Under the pieces are notes generated by a model. That model was given only the letters and a program-made list of their open reading frames with translations. It did no database searches and was not told the DNA's origin. A program made the translations under genes and the position numbers. This document shows positions 26,975 through 36,087 of a stretch of DNA of 64,000 nucleotides, in pieces (within the stretch, counting starts at the first letter, position 1; each line of letters opens with the position of its first letter). The stretch covers positions 62,001 through 126,000 of the forward strand of contig JBCCEJ010000003.1 in NCBI GenBank assembly GCA_039030335.1, written 5' to 3'. The stretch is from JBCCEJ01 sp039030335 (GTDB taxonomy: Bacteria; Pseudomonadota; Gammaproteobacteria; HK1).

Positions 26975-28441
26975 TCAGAGCCCGGTCCACTCTCTGATCT
27001 TGGGCATGATGTACGACGCTGGCGGACGTCGCTCGTACGTCACCCACGCGTCTGCCGTGGTGCCGGCAGTCACCTGCACATTCGGGCCTCTGGCTGACGT
27101 CCACGCGAATCCGCTGGGCGTTTCGGGATCGAGTTTCAGCTCGCTGATAACCTCGATTTTGTGACTGCCGCGGGTCAGATCCTGCGCGACGGTGCTGTTG
27201 CCCACGTAGTTCACGACCGCTTCTTCGGTGACGGCGAACTCCGAGACCGATACCACTTTCCCGACGATCGACCCGAACCGTTTTTGTTGTACCGTCGACG
27301 GTGATACGCGAATGAAATCGCCTGGCTTTATCTGCTTACCGACTTTGTCCTTGAAGTACGACAGCGCGATGAGCGGGTCATCGGACTTGCGCGTATCGAC
27401 CTGGGCCAGCCGTTTGCCTTGCGTGACGACCGCGCCTTCCTTGACGGTCAGCTCCAGAACCCGTCCATCGTACGGACTGCGTATCTCACGTTGGCGCTGG
27501 AGGCGCTTACGGTCGCGTTCTAGATTGCGCTGGAGATCCTTCACCTCGTTATTGTCGGTGAACGACTGCTCCTGCTCCTGTTTGTCCATCTCGACCAGCG
27601 TGTTGTCGAACTCCTGCAAATCGAGTTGCAGCTGCGTCAGTCGGTGGCGCCGTGTGGCGCTCCGGTTGCGCACTTTGAAATAGCTCTCCTTGGCTTCGAC
27701 GCGATTCAGTTCGAGCTGTAGTTTCTGCTCCTCCAGGTCACGTAGTTCCTTGAGACTATCTTCAAACTCGGTCTTGCTGGCCGTCATCGCATTGCGGGCG
27801 ATGGCCTTGTCCTGGTACAGGCGTTGGTTCGCCTTGTAGCGCTCTTCGAACTTTGCCGTGAGCCGCGCCTTCTCGTCGTAAGACTGCGAAACATTGTCAG
27901 CCTCGGTTTCCAGCAGTTTGAGGTTGCGCTCGTGTACCTCGTCGGTCAGCTTTACAGTGCGATCCAGATATTCCTGCAGGTGTGCGATACGTTGTTCGTA
28001 CTCTGCCTTCTTGCGGATTTGTGCGTCTCTCTTCAGGCGGTTGAAGCGCGCTCGCATGTCTCCGACCAGACGGTTGCGCTCAGTGATTTCCGCGAGCTTG
28101 GCCTCGTCCTGTTCGATCTGCCGCACCAGCGCCGGCTGCTGCAGGTACCCGATGACCTGATCTTTCTTGACGTGTTCCCCAACGCCAACCAGCCATACGC
28201 CGACCTGGCCGGCGGCGACAGCCTGCACCGGGCGCACGGTGTTGGGGGTGAGAATAATGCCCTGACCACGCCCCGCTTCGGGCAGCTTGCCGGCCAGACC
28301 CCAAAGCGATCCGAGCAGCGCTACGGCCAGGAGGCCAAGCAGAGCGATCCCACTACGGCGCACAATAATCCGGAGCGGCTCATCCAGCTGTTCCGGAGAC
28401 TTGAGCTTGCTGAGCGCCTTCGGCCGAAACATTGCACTCAT
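26975..28441 (-). CDS. NHLP-system HlyD-like secretion adaptor, copy 1
   Basis: A 488-residue periplasmic adaptor. A short cytoplasmic N-terminus is followed by one membrane helix (GIALLGLLAVALLGSLWGLAG, about 30-50), a biotinyl-lipoyl-like segment (VQAVAAGQVGVWLVGVGEHVKKDQVIG), a long coiled coil (about 110-330, rich in Glu/Lys/Arg), then a second lipoyl half (REIRSPYDGRVLELTVKEGAVVTQG) and beta-barrel region. It should link the inner-membrane exporters to the TolC-like protein. The ATG has a strong GGAGG six bases upstream. It lies 27 bases before the PCAT start. Confidence 0.9.
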   Translation of the reverse strand: MSAMFRPKALSKLKSPEQLDEPLRIIVRRSGIALLGLLAVALLGSLWGLAGKLPEAGRGQGIILTPNTVRPVQAVAAGQVGVWLVGVGEHVKKDQVIGYLQQPALVRQIEQDEAKLAEITERNRLVGDMRARFNRLKRDAQIRKKAEYEQRIAHLQEYLDRTVKLTDEVHERNLKLLETEADNVSQSYDEKARLTAKFEERYKANQRLYQDKAIARNAMTASKTEFEDSLKELRDLEEQKLQLELNRVEAKESYFKVRNRSATRRHRLTQLQLDLQEFDNTLVEMDKQEQEQSFTDNNEVKDLQRNLERDRKRLQRQREIRSPYDGRVLELTVKEGAVVTQGKRLAQVDTRKSDDPLIALSYFKDKVGKQIKPGDFIRVSPSTVQQKRFGSIVGKVVSVSEFAVTEEAVVNYVGNSTVAQDLTRGSHKIEVISELKLDPETPSGFAWTSARGPNVQVTAGTTADAWVTYERRPPASYIMPKIREWTGL

Positions 28442-28555
28442 GCCGATCCTCCGTTTGTTAGCGCGCGCGCCACCACCTTTTGCTAGGAGGTGTCTGGCGC
28501 GGCTTCTTGCATTGGCCCGCTACCGCTAGACCAGGGCCGATTCATCCGTGTGGTT

Positions 28556-29092
28556 CTACTCGGTACGCAGACGTTTCAGCAAATGGTCGAACCGGGTTGC
28601 AGCCAGACTCAGGTTTTCCATCAGGTCCGGCGACAGCTCGTTCGCCTCTTCGACGCTTTCGTCCAGGTGGCTTTCCTTGCCGTACGCGAGCAAACCCACC
28701 GTGTCACGCAGCCGATCGGTCAGCATGACACCGAGCGCGCGGTAGAAGCGGTAACCGAAGCCGGTATCGGTTTTCAGCTTGCGTTCGAGTTTACCGGCCG
28801 GCACAGCCAGTACGGCGCTGCGCTCGACCGAGACGACGGTCGCATTCGGCGGGCGCGAATCCAGGAAAGACAGTTCCCCGATGATTTCGCCCGCGCCCAG
28901 CGTCGCGAGTACGGATTCTTTGGTGATGCGTACTTCGAGTCGACCATCGATGACGATGTAGAGGTATTCGATAGGCTTGCCGAGTGTGACCAGTTCGGTG
29001 TCGGGATCAACAACGCGCCGTTCTCCGGCGCTCAGCAGCCAGTCCACATCACGGTCATCCAGCCCCCCTAGGACGTACAGAACTTTTTTCAT
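28556..29092 (-). CDS. Cyclic-nucleotide-binding domain protein
   Basis: A 178-residue protein with a single cNMP-binding fold: DPDTELVTLGKPIEYLYIVIDGRLEVRI, then LGAGEIIGELSFLDSRPPNATVVSVERSAVLAVP, where GE(L)SFLDSRPPNATV is the phosphate-binding cassette. There is no DNA-binding helix-turn-helix after it, so it is not a CRP-type regulator. Stand-alone cNMP-binding proteins are common in NHLM exporter loci. It is the first gene of the long minus-strand operon, with GGGGGAG just before the ATG, and is divergent from the second HlyD gene. Confidence 0.85.
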   Translation of the reverse strand: MKKVLYVLGGLDDRDVDWLLSAGERRVVDPDTELVTLGKPIEYLYIVIDGRLEVRITKESVLATLGAGEIIGELSFLDSRPPNATVVSVERSAVLAVPAGKLERKLKTDTGFGYRFYRALGVMLTDRLRDTVGLLAYGKESHLDESVEEANELSPDLMENLSLAATRFDHLLKRLRTE

Positions 29093-29415
29093 GCGCTCCC
29101 CCGGGGAGTTGATTCATTAAAGGTTCGGGGACGGGGCCTGGGTCTGTCGGTGACAATCCGCACATGTTGCGTGAATCGTCCGACGACACCGGAGGCATTT
29201 TCCCCCCACTATTCCGCATACTATAGGGCAGCCTCTGCTACGCGCAATTTTCGGGCCTGGTTCTGAATGCACGCCCGCGTCAGCTACGAAATTGCATTGC
29301 GCGGCGGCGCACGCCTACACTCGGACCGGCGTCGAATTCACTCCTGTCACCCGGCTCGCGCAGCGGGCAGACGATCAGGAAGGACATTCGAGACATCAAC
29401 TGAAGGGGTACGTTC
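29093..29415. other. Divergent intergenic region between the two export units
   Basis: About 323 bases separating the minus-strand operon (from 29092) and the plus-strand HlyD-TolC unit (from 29416). It must hold promoters for both. Besides the plus-strand candidate described separately, TACTAT at 29219-29224 could be a -10 box, but no good -35 lies at the right distance. No repeats seen. Confidence 0.45.
29292..29321 (+). promoter_or_regulatory. Candidate sigma70 promoter for HlyD-2/TolC unit
   Basis: TTGCAT (29292-29297), an 18-base spacer and TACACT (29316-29321), about 95 bases before the ATG at 29416. A ribosome-binding site AAGGGG precedes that ATG by nine bases. Based only on motif matching. 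Confidence 0.35.
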
Positions 29416-30879
29416 ATGGAAGCACTGAGCACACCAGGCGCAAAGTTCACCCCTGAGCAGATCCATAACGCACTGCAGGTCATTTCGCGTCGCGGCTGGA
29501 TTACGCCGATCGCTCTCGCCGGTTTCGTGTTTGTGGCGATCGTGTACATGCTGCTCGGCAAGATTCCGGTTACGGGCGAAGGAAATGCCGTTCTGATGGA
29601 GCGCGGCACGGTGGTGCCGTTTCAATCGAATGCGGGCGGTCAGATCGTGCGCTGGCACGTCACGGTGGGAGACGTGGTCGAAGCCGGTCAGGTGCTGGCC
29701 GAGCTGGAGCAGCCCGAAAAGAGTAAGAAGATCGACCAGCTGCGCGAGAAGCTGAGCGAGCGTCAGGAGCGTAACCGCGTCGTCGACGAGTTGCAGAACA
29801 ACTACACGGCGCTGGCGCTGAAGGCGCTCGACCAGCGCCAGGGAATGCTGACCAACCGCATCGACGTGCTGGCGTCTGAGCTCGAAGAGAACACGGGCCT
29901 CGTCGAGCGCAATCGCGAGCAGAACAGCAGGGTGCTGTCGCAGCGGGAAGTCACGCTCCAGGCATCACTCGATCTGGCCCGCAATCGGGCTCAGGCGGCG
30001 GCCGACAAGAGCGTCGAGATCGCGGCGCTGGCGAAGAAGCGCCGGCGTACCAAGAAGGACGCGCTGCGTGCCGAGCAGGAGGCGAGCCGAACGGGTCTGC
30101 AGGTTGCGAGCGAACGCCTGAAGTTGCTGAAGCACTACGTGAACGTCTTGAAAGCTGGTGAGAACTACATCAACTCCCAAAACGACCTGACCACACGCCA
30201 GGAGCAGTTGATGGATCTGCGCCTGGAGCTGCAGTCTCTGGAAAACCAGCGAACTGATCTGGAAAAACAGAGACTTGAAGCGGAAATTCGTCGTAGAATG
30301 GAGGTTACAGACCTGGAACGGCAGATCCGCCAGAACGAAAAGTCTCTCGCTGAAAGCCGCGACATCAAGAGTGAATACGCCGGACGGGTCATGGAGTTGA
30401 CCGCCTCGACGGGGGAGCGCGTTACGCAGGGTACGCGCCTCGGCAGTATCGACACGACCGAAGGCAGCAGCAAGAACATCGAGGCGGTCGCCTACTTCAA
30501 GGTCAAGGACGGAAAGAGGATAGAGCCGGGTATGACGCTCAGACTGACACCTTCATCGGTGCAGCGTGAGCGTTTCGGAAGTCTGATAGCCACCGTGACG
30601 GAGGTTTCGGACCTGCCGGTCACCGAAGATGGGGCGACGGCGGTCGTCGGCATCTCGGAGACGGCGCGCGATCTGACGAAGGATGGTCACACCATCCAGG
30701 TGTTCGCGAAACTTGAGAAGGACGCGCAAACTGCGTCGGGTTTCCAGTGGGATACCACCTCAGGGCCCGAGTTTGCCGTAAATACAGGGACGACGGCCGT
30801 GGCGCTCGCCAACATCGAAGAACGCCCGCCGCTCACGTTCGTCGTGCCGATTTTGAGGAACTGGAAAGGCTTCTTTTAG
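29416..30879 (+). CDS. NHLP-system HlyD-like secretion adaptor, copy 2
   Basis: A 487-residue adaptor with the same layout as copy 1: N-terminal membrane helix (ITPIALAGFVFVAIVYMLLGK, about 31-51), lipoyl-like half (VPFQSNAGGQIVRWHVTVGDVVEAGQ), long coiled coil (about 105-320), then SEYAGRVMELTASTGERVTQGTRLG and a barrel domain. The C-terminus (IEERPPLTFVVPILRNWKGFF) parallels copy 1 (YERRPPASYIMPKIREWTGL). The two are diverged paralogues, perhaps one per exporter or as a mixed oligomer. It heads the plus-strand unit, 72 bases before the TolC-like gene. Confidence 0.9.
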   Translation: MEALSTPGAKFTPEQIHNALQVISRRGWITPIALAGFVFVAIVYMLLGKIPVTGEGNAVLMERGTVVPFQSNAGGQIVRWHVTVGDVVEAGQVLAELEQPEKSKKIDQLREKLSERQERNRVVDELQNNYTALALKALDQRQGMLTNRIDVLASELEENTGLVERNREQNSRVLSQREVTLQASLDLARNRAQAAADKSVEIAALAKKRRRTKKDALRAEQEASRTGLQVASERLKLLKHYVNVLKAGENYINSQNDLTTRQEQLMDLRLELQSLENQRTDLEKQRLEAEIRRRMEVTDLERQIRQNEKSLAESRDIKSEYAGRVMELTASTGERVTQGTRLGSIDTTEGSSKNIEAVAYFKVKDGKRIEPGMTLRLTPSSVQRERFGSLIATVTEVSDLPVTEDGATAVVGISETARDLTKDGHTIQVFAKLEKDAQTASGFQWDTTSGPEFAVNTGTTAVALANIEERPPLTFVVPILRNWKGFF

Positions 30880-30951
30880 CCTGCAGACGGCCGCTGAGAC
30901 GGTCGGGCCGCCGATGCAGCACATCGGGGGCCGAAGAGTGGGGGACGCATC

Positions 30952-32694
30952 GTGAGGGCATCAGTCGTACGCAGCACTTTGCTGCTGGGCACAGTTTCGT
31001 TTCTCGGCGGATGCTATTCGCCGTACTTCGCCATCGCCGACAATGAACCAAAACCGCACCCGGTGCTCGGTCAGGCCGAGGAATTGCGCGAGGCCAAGGC
31101 CTTCTCGGCCAAATCCCTGGTTACGCTGCCGCCGGTTACCCGCGAATCGGTACCGCCGGAAAACCGCGACCAGGTTTTTCAGGAGGCTCGCCGGGCGTCG
31201 GGAAACAACACCGGCGAGAACGGCGGGCGCGTGATGTCGCTGCAAGATGTGCGCAAACGAACGCTCGAAAATAATCTGTCGCTGAAGGTTGCACGGTATA
31301 ACCCGAGTATTTCCAAAGCCGGTTATGACCGCGAACTCAGCAAGTTCGAGCAGGTATTCTCGCTCTCGACCACGTACGGTCAGACCTTCGACAGCACTGC
31401 CCGGGCGCGGGCTACCGACTCATTCACATTGACCCCCAGTGTGAATGTGCCGCTTCGGAACGGGAGTTCTGTCACGCTGTCGCTGCCGGTCAGTCATACC
31501 GACAGCACGCCGCTCGCCACCGTCACGAAGTCGATCGGCACCAAACTGGCCGTCAGCGTACCGCTGCTGCGCAACGCTGGCACACGGTTCAACACGGCTT
31601 CGATTCGCTCGGCCGGGCTCGCGGTGCGTCAAGCTGATACGCAAACGAAGCTCGAGGCCATCACGGTGCTGGCCAACTCCGAGAAAGCCTACTGGAACTA
31701 CTGGGCCGCCAACGAGAATCTGCGCATCCAGGTCGAGCAGTACGAACTCTCGCAGCAGCAGCTCGACGTCGCGTTAAAGCTGGTTGACGAAGGCGTACGC
31801 ACGAAAGTCGAGGCCACTCGCGCCGAGTCTGGTATCGCGCAACGGTTTACCGCGGTCATCTCCGCTGAAACCACGCGGCGCCAGACCGAACGATCGCTCA
31901 AGACCTTCATGAACGATCCCGACATGCCGGTGCAGTCGAAGACGACGATCGTGCCGACCACCCTGCCTGACCCGCTCGGTCTGACCTTCAACCGTGACGC
32001 AGTGGTCGAGCTGGCACTGACCAACCGCATGGAACTGTTGAGTAACGAGATTCAGCTCGCGATCGACCGGATCACCGTCAGCAACAGCCGCAACCAGATC
32101 CTGCCGTCGGTCAGCTTCGATTTCTCCTATGCGTTCACCGGTTCGCAGCCGACCTTCCGGCGTGCCATCAAGCAGATCTTCCGCACCGCCGGGAACGACT
32201 ACAGCCTGGGCCTGACCGCCTCTATTCCACTGGCCGGCAACCAGGCCGCCAAAGCGACGCTGCGTGAGAGCATCCTCTCGCTGGCGCGTACCAAGGCGAG
32301 CCGTCAGGTGCTCGATATCTCCATTCGCGAGGAGGTCCTGAACGCGATCGACGCGGTCGAGCAGAACTGGCAGCAGATCCTGTCGAATGCCAATGCCGTG
32401 GCCCGCGCCGACGAGACCTACCGCGAGGAGCAGGAAGAGTTCCAGCAAGGGTTTGTGACCAGCACCGAGGTGCTCGAGGCCCTGGCGAATCTGGCGACCG
32501 CGCGCTCCAACGAAGTGACTTCGATTCGTGACTACCAGAACTCGGTGGTCGATCTCGCGTTCGCTACCGGCACCGTGTTGGGCAGCGGCGGGGTGGTGTG
32601 GACACCGCTCAGCGAAGACTTCCCGGAAGCCGCCACTCTCAAGCCTTCGTACTGGAATCCGCGCTCGGAGCTTGCCTATCCGCCGACCCAGTAG
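30952..32694 (+). CDS. TolC-like outer-membrane channel lipoprotein
   Basis: A 580-residue protein with a GTG start. The signal peptide ends in a lipobox, FLGGC, at about residue 21, so it is a lipoprotein. The rest has two TolC/OEP repeats: coiled segments such as ITVLANSEKAYWNYWAANENL and EEVLNAIDAVEQNWQQILSNANAV, and beta-strand regions such as PSVNVPLRNGSSVTLSLPVS. It is expected to form the trimeric channel that works with the HlyD-like adaptors to carry the peptide across the outer membrane. GGGGGA lies about seven bases before the start. Confidence 0.9.
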   Translation: MRASVVRSTLLLGTVSFLGGCYSPYFAIADNEPKPHPVLGQAEELREAKAFSAKSLVTLPPVTRESVPPENRDQVFQEARRASGNNTGENGGRVMSLQDVRKRTLENNLSLKVARYNPSISKAGYDRELSKFEQVFSLSTTYGQTFDSTARARATDSFTLTPSVNVPLRNGSSVTLSLPVSHTDSTPLATVTKSIGTKLAVSVPLLRNAGTRFNTASIRSAGLAVRQADTQTKLEAITVLANSEKAYWNYWAANENLRIQVEQYELSQQQLDVALKLVDEGVRTKVEATRAESGIAQRFTAVISAETTRRQTERSLKTFMNDPDMPVQSKTTIVPTTLPDPLGLTFNRDAVVELALTNRMELLSNEIQLAIDRITVSNSRNQILPSVSFDFSYAFTGSQPTFRRAIKQIFRTAGNDYSLGLTASIPLAGNQAAKATLRESILSLARTKASRQVLDISIREEVLNAIDAVEQNWQQILSNANAVARADETYREEQEEFQQGFVTSTEVLEALANLATARSNEVTSIRDYQNSVVDLAFATGTVLGSGGVVWTPLSEDFPEAATLKPSYWNPRSELAYPPTQ

Positions 32695-32751
32695 CACCAG
32701 CCATTCCGCGGCGGTTCGCCGGACGCACGGCGCCGGCGGCAGCGTCCGTCG

Positions 32752-33702
32752 ATGAACGCTTCGGGCGCGTCAGCGCCGGGCGCCGTGGCGCTGCGCGTCG
32801 ATGCAGCCTGCAAGCAGTTTGGCGAGACCGCGGCCCTCGCTGGTGCCAGCCTCGAACTCGAATCGGGTGAATGCGTAGGGCTGCTCGGCCCGAACGGCGC
32901 CGGCAAGAGCACGCTGGCGCGTGCCATTGCCGGCCGCGTCCGACCCGACTCTGGCGACATCGCGGTCTTCGGTCGGTCCCTGTGGCCGCGCCGCGCGCCC
33001 GAGGCTCTGAAAGCTGTCAGCCTCGTGCCGCAGGAGATCGCCTTCTACGGTGCGTTGAGCGCGGCGGAAAACCTGCAGTGTTTTGGACGTCTGAACGGAC
33101 TGCACGGCGCGCGTCTGACCGAACAGGTGCGGTGGGCGCTCCAGTGGACCGGCCTGGACAGCCGGGCGGACGAACCGGCTACGAACTTCTCCGGCGGCAT
33201 GAAACGCAGGCTCAATCTGGCCTGCGGTGTCCTTCACGAGCCGAACATCGTCATTCTCGACGAGCCGACCGAGGGCGTTGATCCGCAAAGCCGGGCGCAT
33301 CTGTGGGAGATGCTCCAGGGGTTGCGCGAGCGGGGCACCGCGCTCCTGCTTACGACTCATCAGCTCGACGAGGCGGAGCAGCAGTGCGGCCGCATTGTGA
33401 TCATCGACAGCGGCCGCACCATCGCCAGCGGCACGACCGCTGAGCTGGTCGAACAGACTCTGGGGGCCACGCGCCGACTCTCGATACGTGTGCGCACGGT
33501 GCCCGAATCGCTCCCGGAAGGCATCGCGGTAACCTCGGCCAACGTACTCGAGACCAATGTCGCCGATCCGGCTGCGGACGCGGCCTCGGTCCTGCAGAGT
33601 CTGCACCGCCTCGGCGCCACAGTCGAAGACGTACGGCTCTCCGGGGCGACGCTGAATGATGTATTCCTGGAACTCACGGGACGGGCGCTGCGCGATGCTT
33701 GA
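32752..33702 (+). CDS. ABC-2 type transporter ATPase
   Basis: A 316-residue ATP-binding protein: Walker A GLLGPNGAGKST, Q-loop VPQEIAFYGALSAAENL, signature NFSGGMKRRLNLACGV, Walker B NIVILDEPTEGVDP, and H-loop LLLTTHQLDEAEQ. A C-terminal domain of about 80 residues follows. The stop overlaps the permease ATG by eight bases, so they form one transporter. In antimicrobial peptide loci such transporters often give self-resistance, but extra export is also possible; neither is shown here. Confidence 0.92.
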   Translation: MNASGASAPGAVALRVDAACKQFGETAALAGASLELESGECVGLLGPNGAGKSTLARAIAGRVRPDSGDIAVFGRSLWPRRAPEALKAVSLVPQEIAFYGALSAAENLQCFGRLNGLHGARLTEQVRWALQWTGLDSRADEPATNFSGGMKRRLNLACGVLHEPNIVILDEPTEGVDPQSRAHLWEMLQGLRERGTALLLTTHQLDEAEQQCGRIVIIDSGRTIASGTTAELVEQTLGATRRLSIRVRTVPESLPEGIAVTSANVLETNVADPAADAASVLQSLHRLGATVEDVRLSGATLNDVFLELTGRALRDA

Positions 33703-34879
33703 GAGCTTGCTACGCGTGCAGTGGCTGCAGCTGCGGAGCGACCCGGTCGCGCTGATTTCCGTGTTCCTGCTGCCGATCGCGTTCTATTCCGTATCGGCGC
33801 TGATGTTCGGTGGTATGGCTGACGGGGAGGGCTCCTCCGGGCCCGTGACGGTGCTTGTGGTCGACCAGGATCAAAGCCCCGAATCCAGACAGTTCCTGGA
33901 ACGCCTGCAGGTCGACGCCGAGGCCATGCTCGATGTGGACACTCTGCCGTCTGGCGATGCTGATGCCAGGCGAAGAGTCCAGGCGGGCGAGGTCGATGCG
34001 GCGCTCCTGATTCCGGCGGCATTCGCAGAGCGGCTGCGCGAACGCGATCTCGCGGATCTCGGGCTAGAGATCGTTTATGACGACACCAATCCGGTCGCGC
34101 GCTATGTGCTGAACAGCGCGGTCCAGGGTGTGTTGTTGCGTACCGGGCTCGCTCTGGTGCCCGGCAGCGACGCGCTCAGGCTGAAGCCGCCGGCGAACGC
34201 CGGGAGCGACGTCAGCGAGGTCACCTTCGCGGCCGCGCGAAGCGGAGCCGAAGGTGTGGCGACCTACTATGCCGCCGGTATCGCGGTCATGTTCCTGTTG
34301 TTCTCCTCGGCGCGCGCCGGCGGATCGCTGCTCGAAGAACGCGACGAGGGAACCCTCGAACGTATTTTGCTGAGCGACGCCACAATGAACATGCTGTTGC
34401 TGTCGAAATGGCTCTTCTACTGGATTCAGGGATTCTTGCAGATAACGGCCATGATGCTCTGGGCCTGGCTGGTGTTCGACGCTGAAGTATTTGCGTCCGA
34501 CCGCATCGCCGCGTTGGCGGTGCTGACTGCCCTCACGGCAGGCGCCGCATCAGCGTTTGGCGTGGTCTTGGCCGTCGTATTCAAGACCCGCGCTCAGCTC
34601 TACGGCATCTCCTCTATCGTCATTCTGATCATGTCAGCGCTAGGCGGCAGCATGGCACCGCGATTCCTGATGCCGCCGATCATGGATACGATCGCGCTGT
34701 TCACATTCAATGGCTGGGCCCTCGACGGCTACCTCAAGTTGTTCTGGTTCCAGGTTGAAGCGGCCGGCAACTGGCAGGTATTGATGCACCTTGGGCCGCA
34801 ACTCGGCATGCTGGCGGGCATGACGGCGGTATTCCTGCTGATTGCGCAGACATTGTCGAGAAGTTGGGAAACGCTTTAG
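33695..34879 (+). CDS. ABC-2 type transporter permease
   Basis: A 394-residue membrane protein from the ATG at 33695 inside the ATPase gene end. It has one N-terminal helix (ALISVFLLPIAFYSVSALMF), a large extracytoplasmic domain (about 50-180, VLVVDQDQSPESRQFLERL), then five helices, with the family motif LLEERDEGTLERILLS after the second helix. It is the partner of the ATPase above. The stop overlaps the next GTG start. Confidence 0.9.
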   Translation: MLESLLRVQWLQLRSDPVALISVFLLPIAFYSVSALMFGGMADGEGSSGPVTVLVVDQDQSPESRQFLERLQVDAEAMLDVDTLPSGDADARRRVQAGEVDAALLIPAAFAERLRERDLADLGLEIVYDDTNPVARYVLNSAVQGVLLRTGLALVPGSDALRLKPPANAGSDVSEVTFAAARSGAEGVATYYAAGIAVMFLLFSSARAGGSLLEERDEGTLERILLSDATMNMLLLSKWLFYWIQGFLQITAMMLWAWLVFDAEVFASDRIAALAVLTALTAGAASAFGVVLAVVFKTRAQLYGISSIVILIMSALGGSMAPRFLMPPIMDTIALFTFNGWALDGYLKLFWFQVEAAGNWQVLMHLGPQLGMLAGMTAVFLLIAQTLSRSWETL

Positions 34880-36063
34880 TGACTACGTCAAATGGAACGT
34901 CGGACAGCGGATTGTTGGATGCGGCACGCCGCGACTATCTGAAGACCCTGACGAACGATACGCAAGTCATCGAATCGCTGTTCGATTACTGTCAGAACCG
35001 GTTCGATATCAGCGCGGTTCCTGATGACTTCCAGTTACCGATGGCAGACGAGCCGCACCTCGAAGACTGGCGGCAAATTGCCGCTCGGGCGGGCGACGAA
35101 CCATTCGAAACGTTACGTGAGTGCATGGTGCAGTTGCGCGTGCCGGTTCGCGAAGGTATCTCTTCGACGCCGGAGTACGCTGCTGCGGTGCGGCGTGGCC
35201 AGGCGTTCTCGGAAGAGACTTTCGACGGCACTTTGACGTTGCGTTCGCCAGGGCAGCTGCGCTTCTTCATCCATGAACACGGTGCTGGCGCACTGCCGGT
35301 ATTCACAACCCCGGATCGCGTCGACTTCGAACTGCTCTACCAGGCGCTCGTAGAACGGCATGAGCCCGTGCCACTGAACGTATCTGTTAATGCGCAGCTG
35401 ATTTCCGGCTCGATCAACTGGTATCGCGTCATGCAATACCGCAATCGCTGGTTTGTTGCGAACCCCGGTGCGAACTGGGGGGCAGAGATGAAACGTGTCG
35501 CTGCAGAGGAACGCTGGCGCTTTTACGACCGCTTCATGCTGCTCGGGGAAGAGGACTACAGCAGCGTTCGAAGCGAGGAACTGGGATTACATTTGAGCGA
35601 AGACGACTGGTTGGAAAAGTCAACCGTGTTTCGCCTCGAGCACGAGTTCATGCACTACACGACAAAGCGCATGTTCGACTCGATGAATTTGAATCTCTTC
35701 GATGAGACCTTTTGCGATTGGGTGGGCATGATGTGCGCCATGGGGCGCTATCGCGTGCACTGGTTCCTGGCGTTTCTCGGTATCGATAAAGACGGCAGTC
35801 TCCGTGATGACGGCAGATTCCGGGCTTACAGCAAAGAACTTGATGAAGCGGCTCAGACCATACTCGCCCAGATGATGGTACGCGTTGCCGTGAATCTCGA
35901 GACTCTAACCGAGCGCTATCTGGAAAACGGCAATCATCTGCGTTTTGCGCTGACGCTAACGCAGATGACGCTGGAGCTCATTGCGTGCGACGACCATTGC
36001 GAGCACTTCGAGCGTGCGAGCGCTGCGATGGAGCCGTTGTTGGCACGCGCCGGTACAGCCTGA
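34879..36063 (+). CDS. Putative zinc metalloprotease-like protein (HExxH...ExxxD)
   Basis: A 394-residue soluble-looking protein. The GTG at 34879 overlaps the permease stop and has GGGAA nine bases upstream; a TTG at 34864 is an alternative. It carries LEHEFMHYTTKRM, an HExxH motif at residues 255-259, and 16 residues later LFDETFCDWVG, which supplies ExxxD (276-280), the pattern of gluzincin zinc proteases. Upstream is a domain with LRSPGQLRFFIHEHGAGALPVF. I do not recognise the family. Last in the export/transporter unit, it may be a cytoplasmic leader-trimming or immunity protease; a lost-activity relative is also possible. Confidence 0.65.
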   Translation: MTTSNGTSDSGLLDAARRDYLKTLTNDTQVIESLFDYCQNRFDISAVPDDFQLPMADEPHLEDWRQIAARAGDEPFETLRECMVQLRVPVREGISSTPEYAAAVRRGQAFSEETFDGTLTLRSPGQLRFFIHEHGAGALPVFTTPDRVDFELLYQALVERHEPVPLNVSVNAQLISGSINWYRVMQYRNRWFVANPGANWGAEMKRVAAEERWRFYDRFMLLGEEDYSSVRSEELGLHLSEDDWLEKSTVFRLEHEFMHYTTKRMFDSMNLNLFDETFCDWVGMMCAMGRYRVHWFLAFLGIDKDGSLRDDGRFRAYSKELDEAAQTILAQMMVRVAVNLETLTERYLENGNHLRFALTLTQMTLELIACDDHCEHFERASAAMEPLLARAGTA

Positions 36064-36087
36064 GGGTGACTGGCGGAAGCATCCTCG

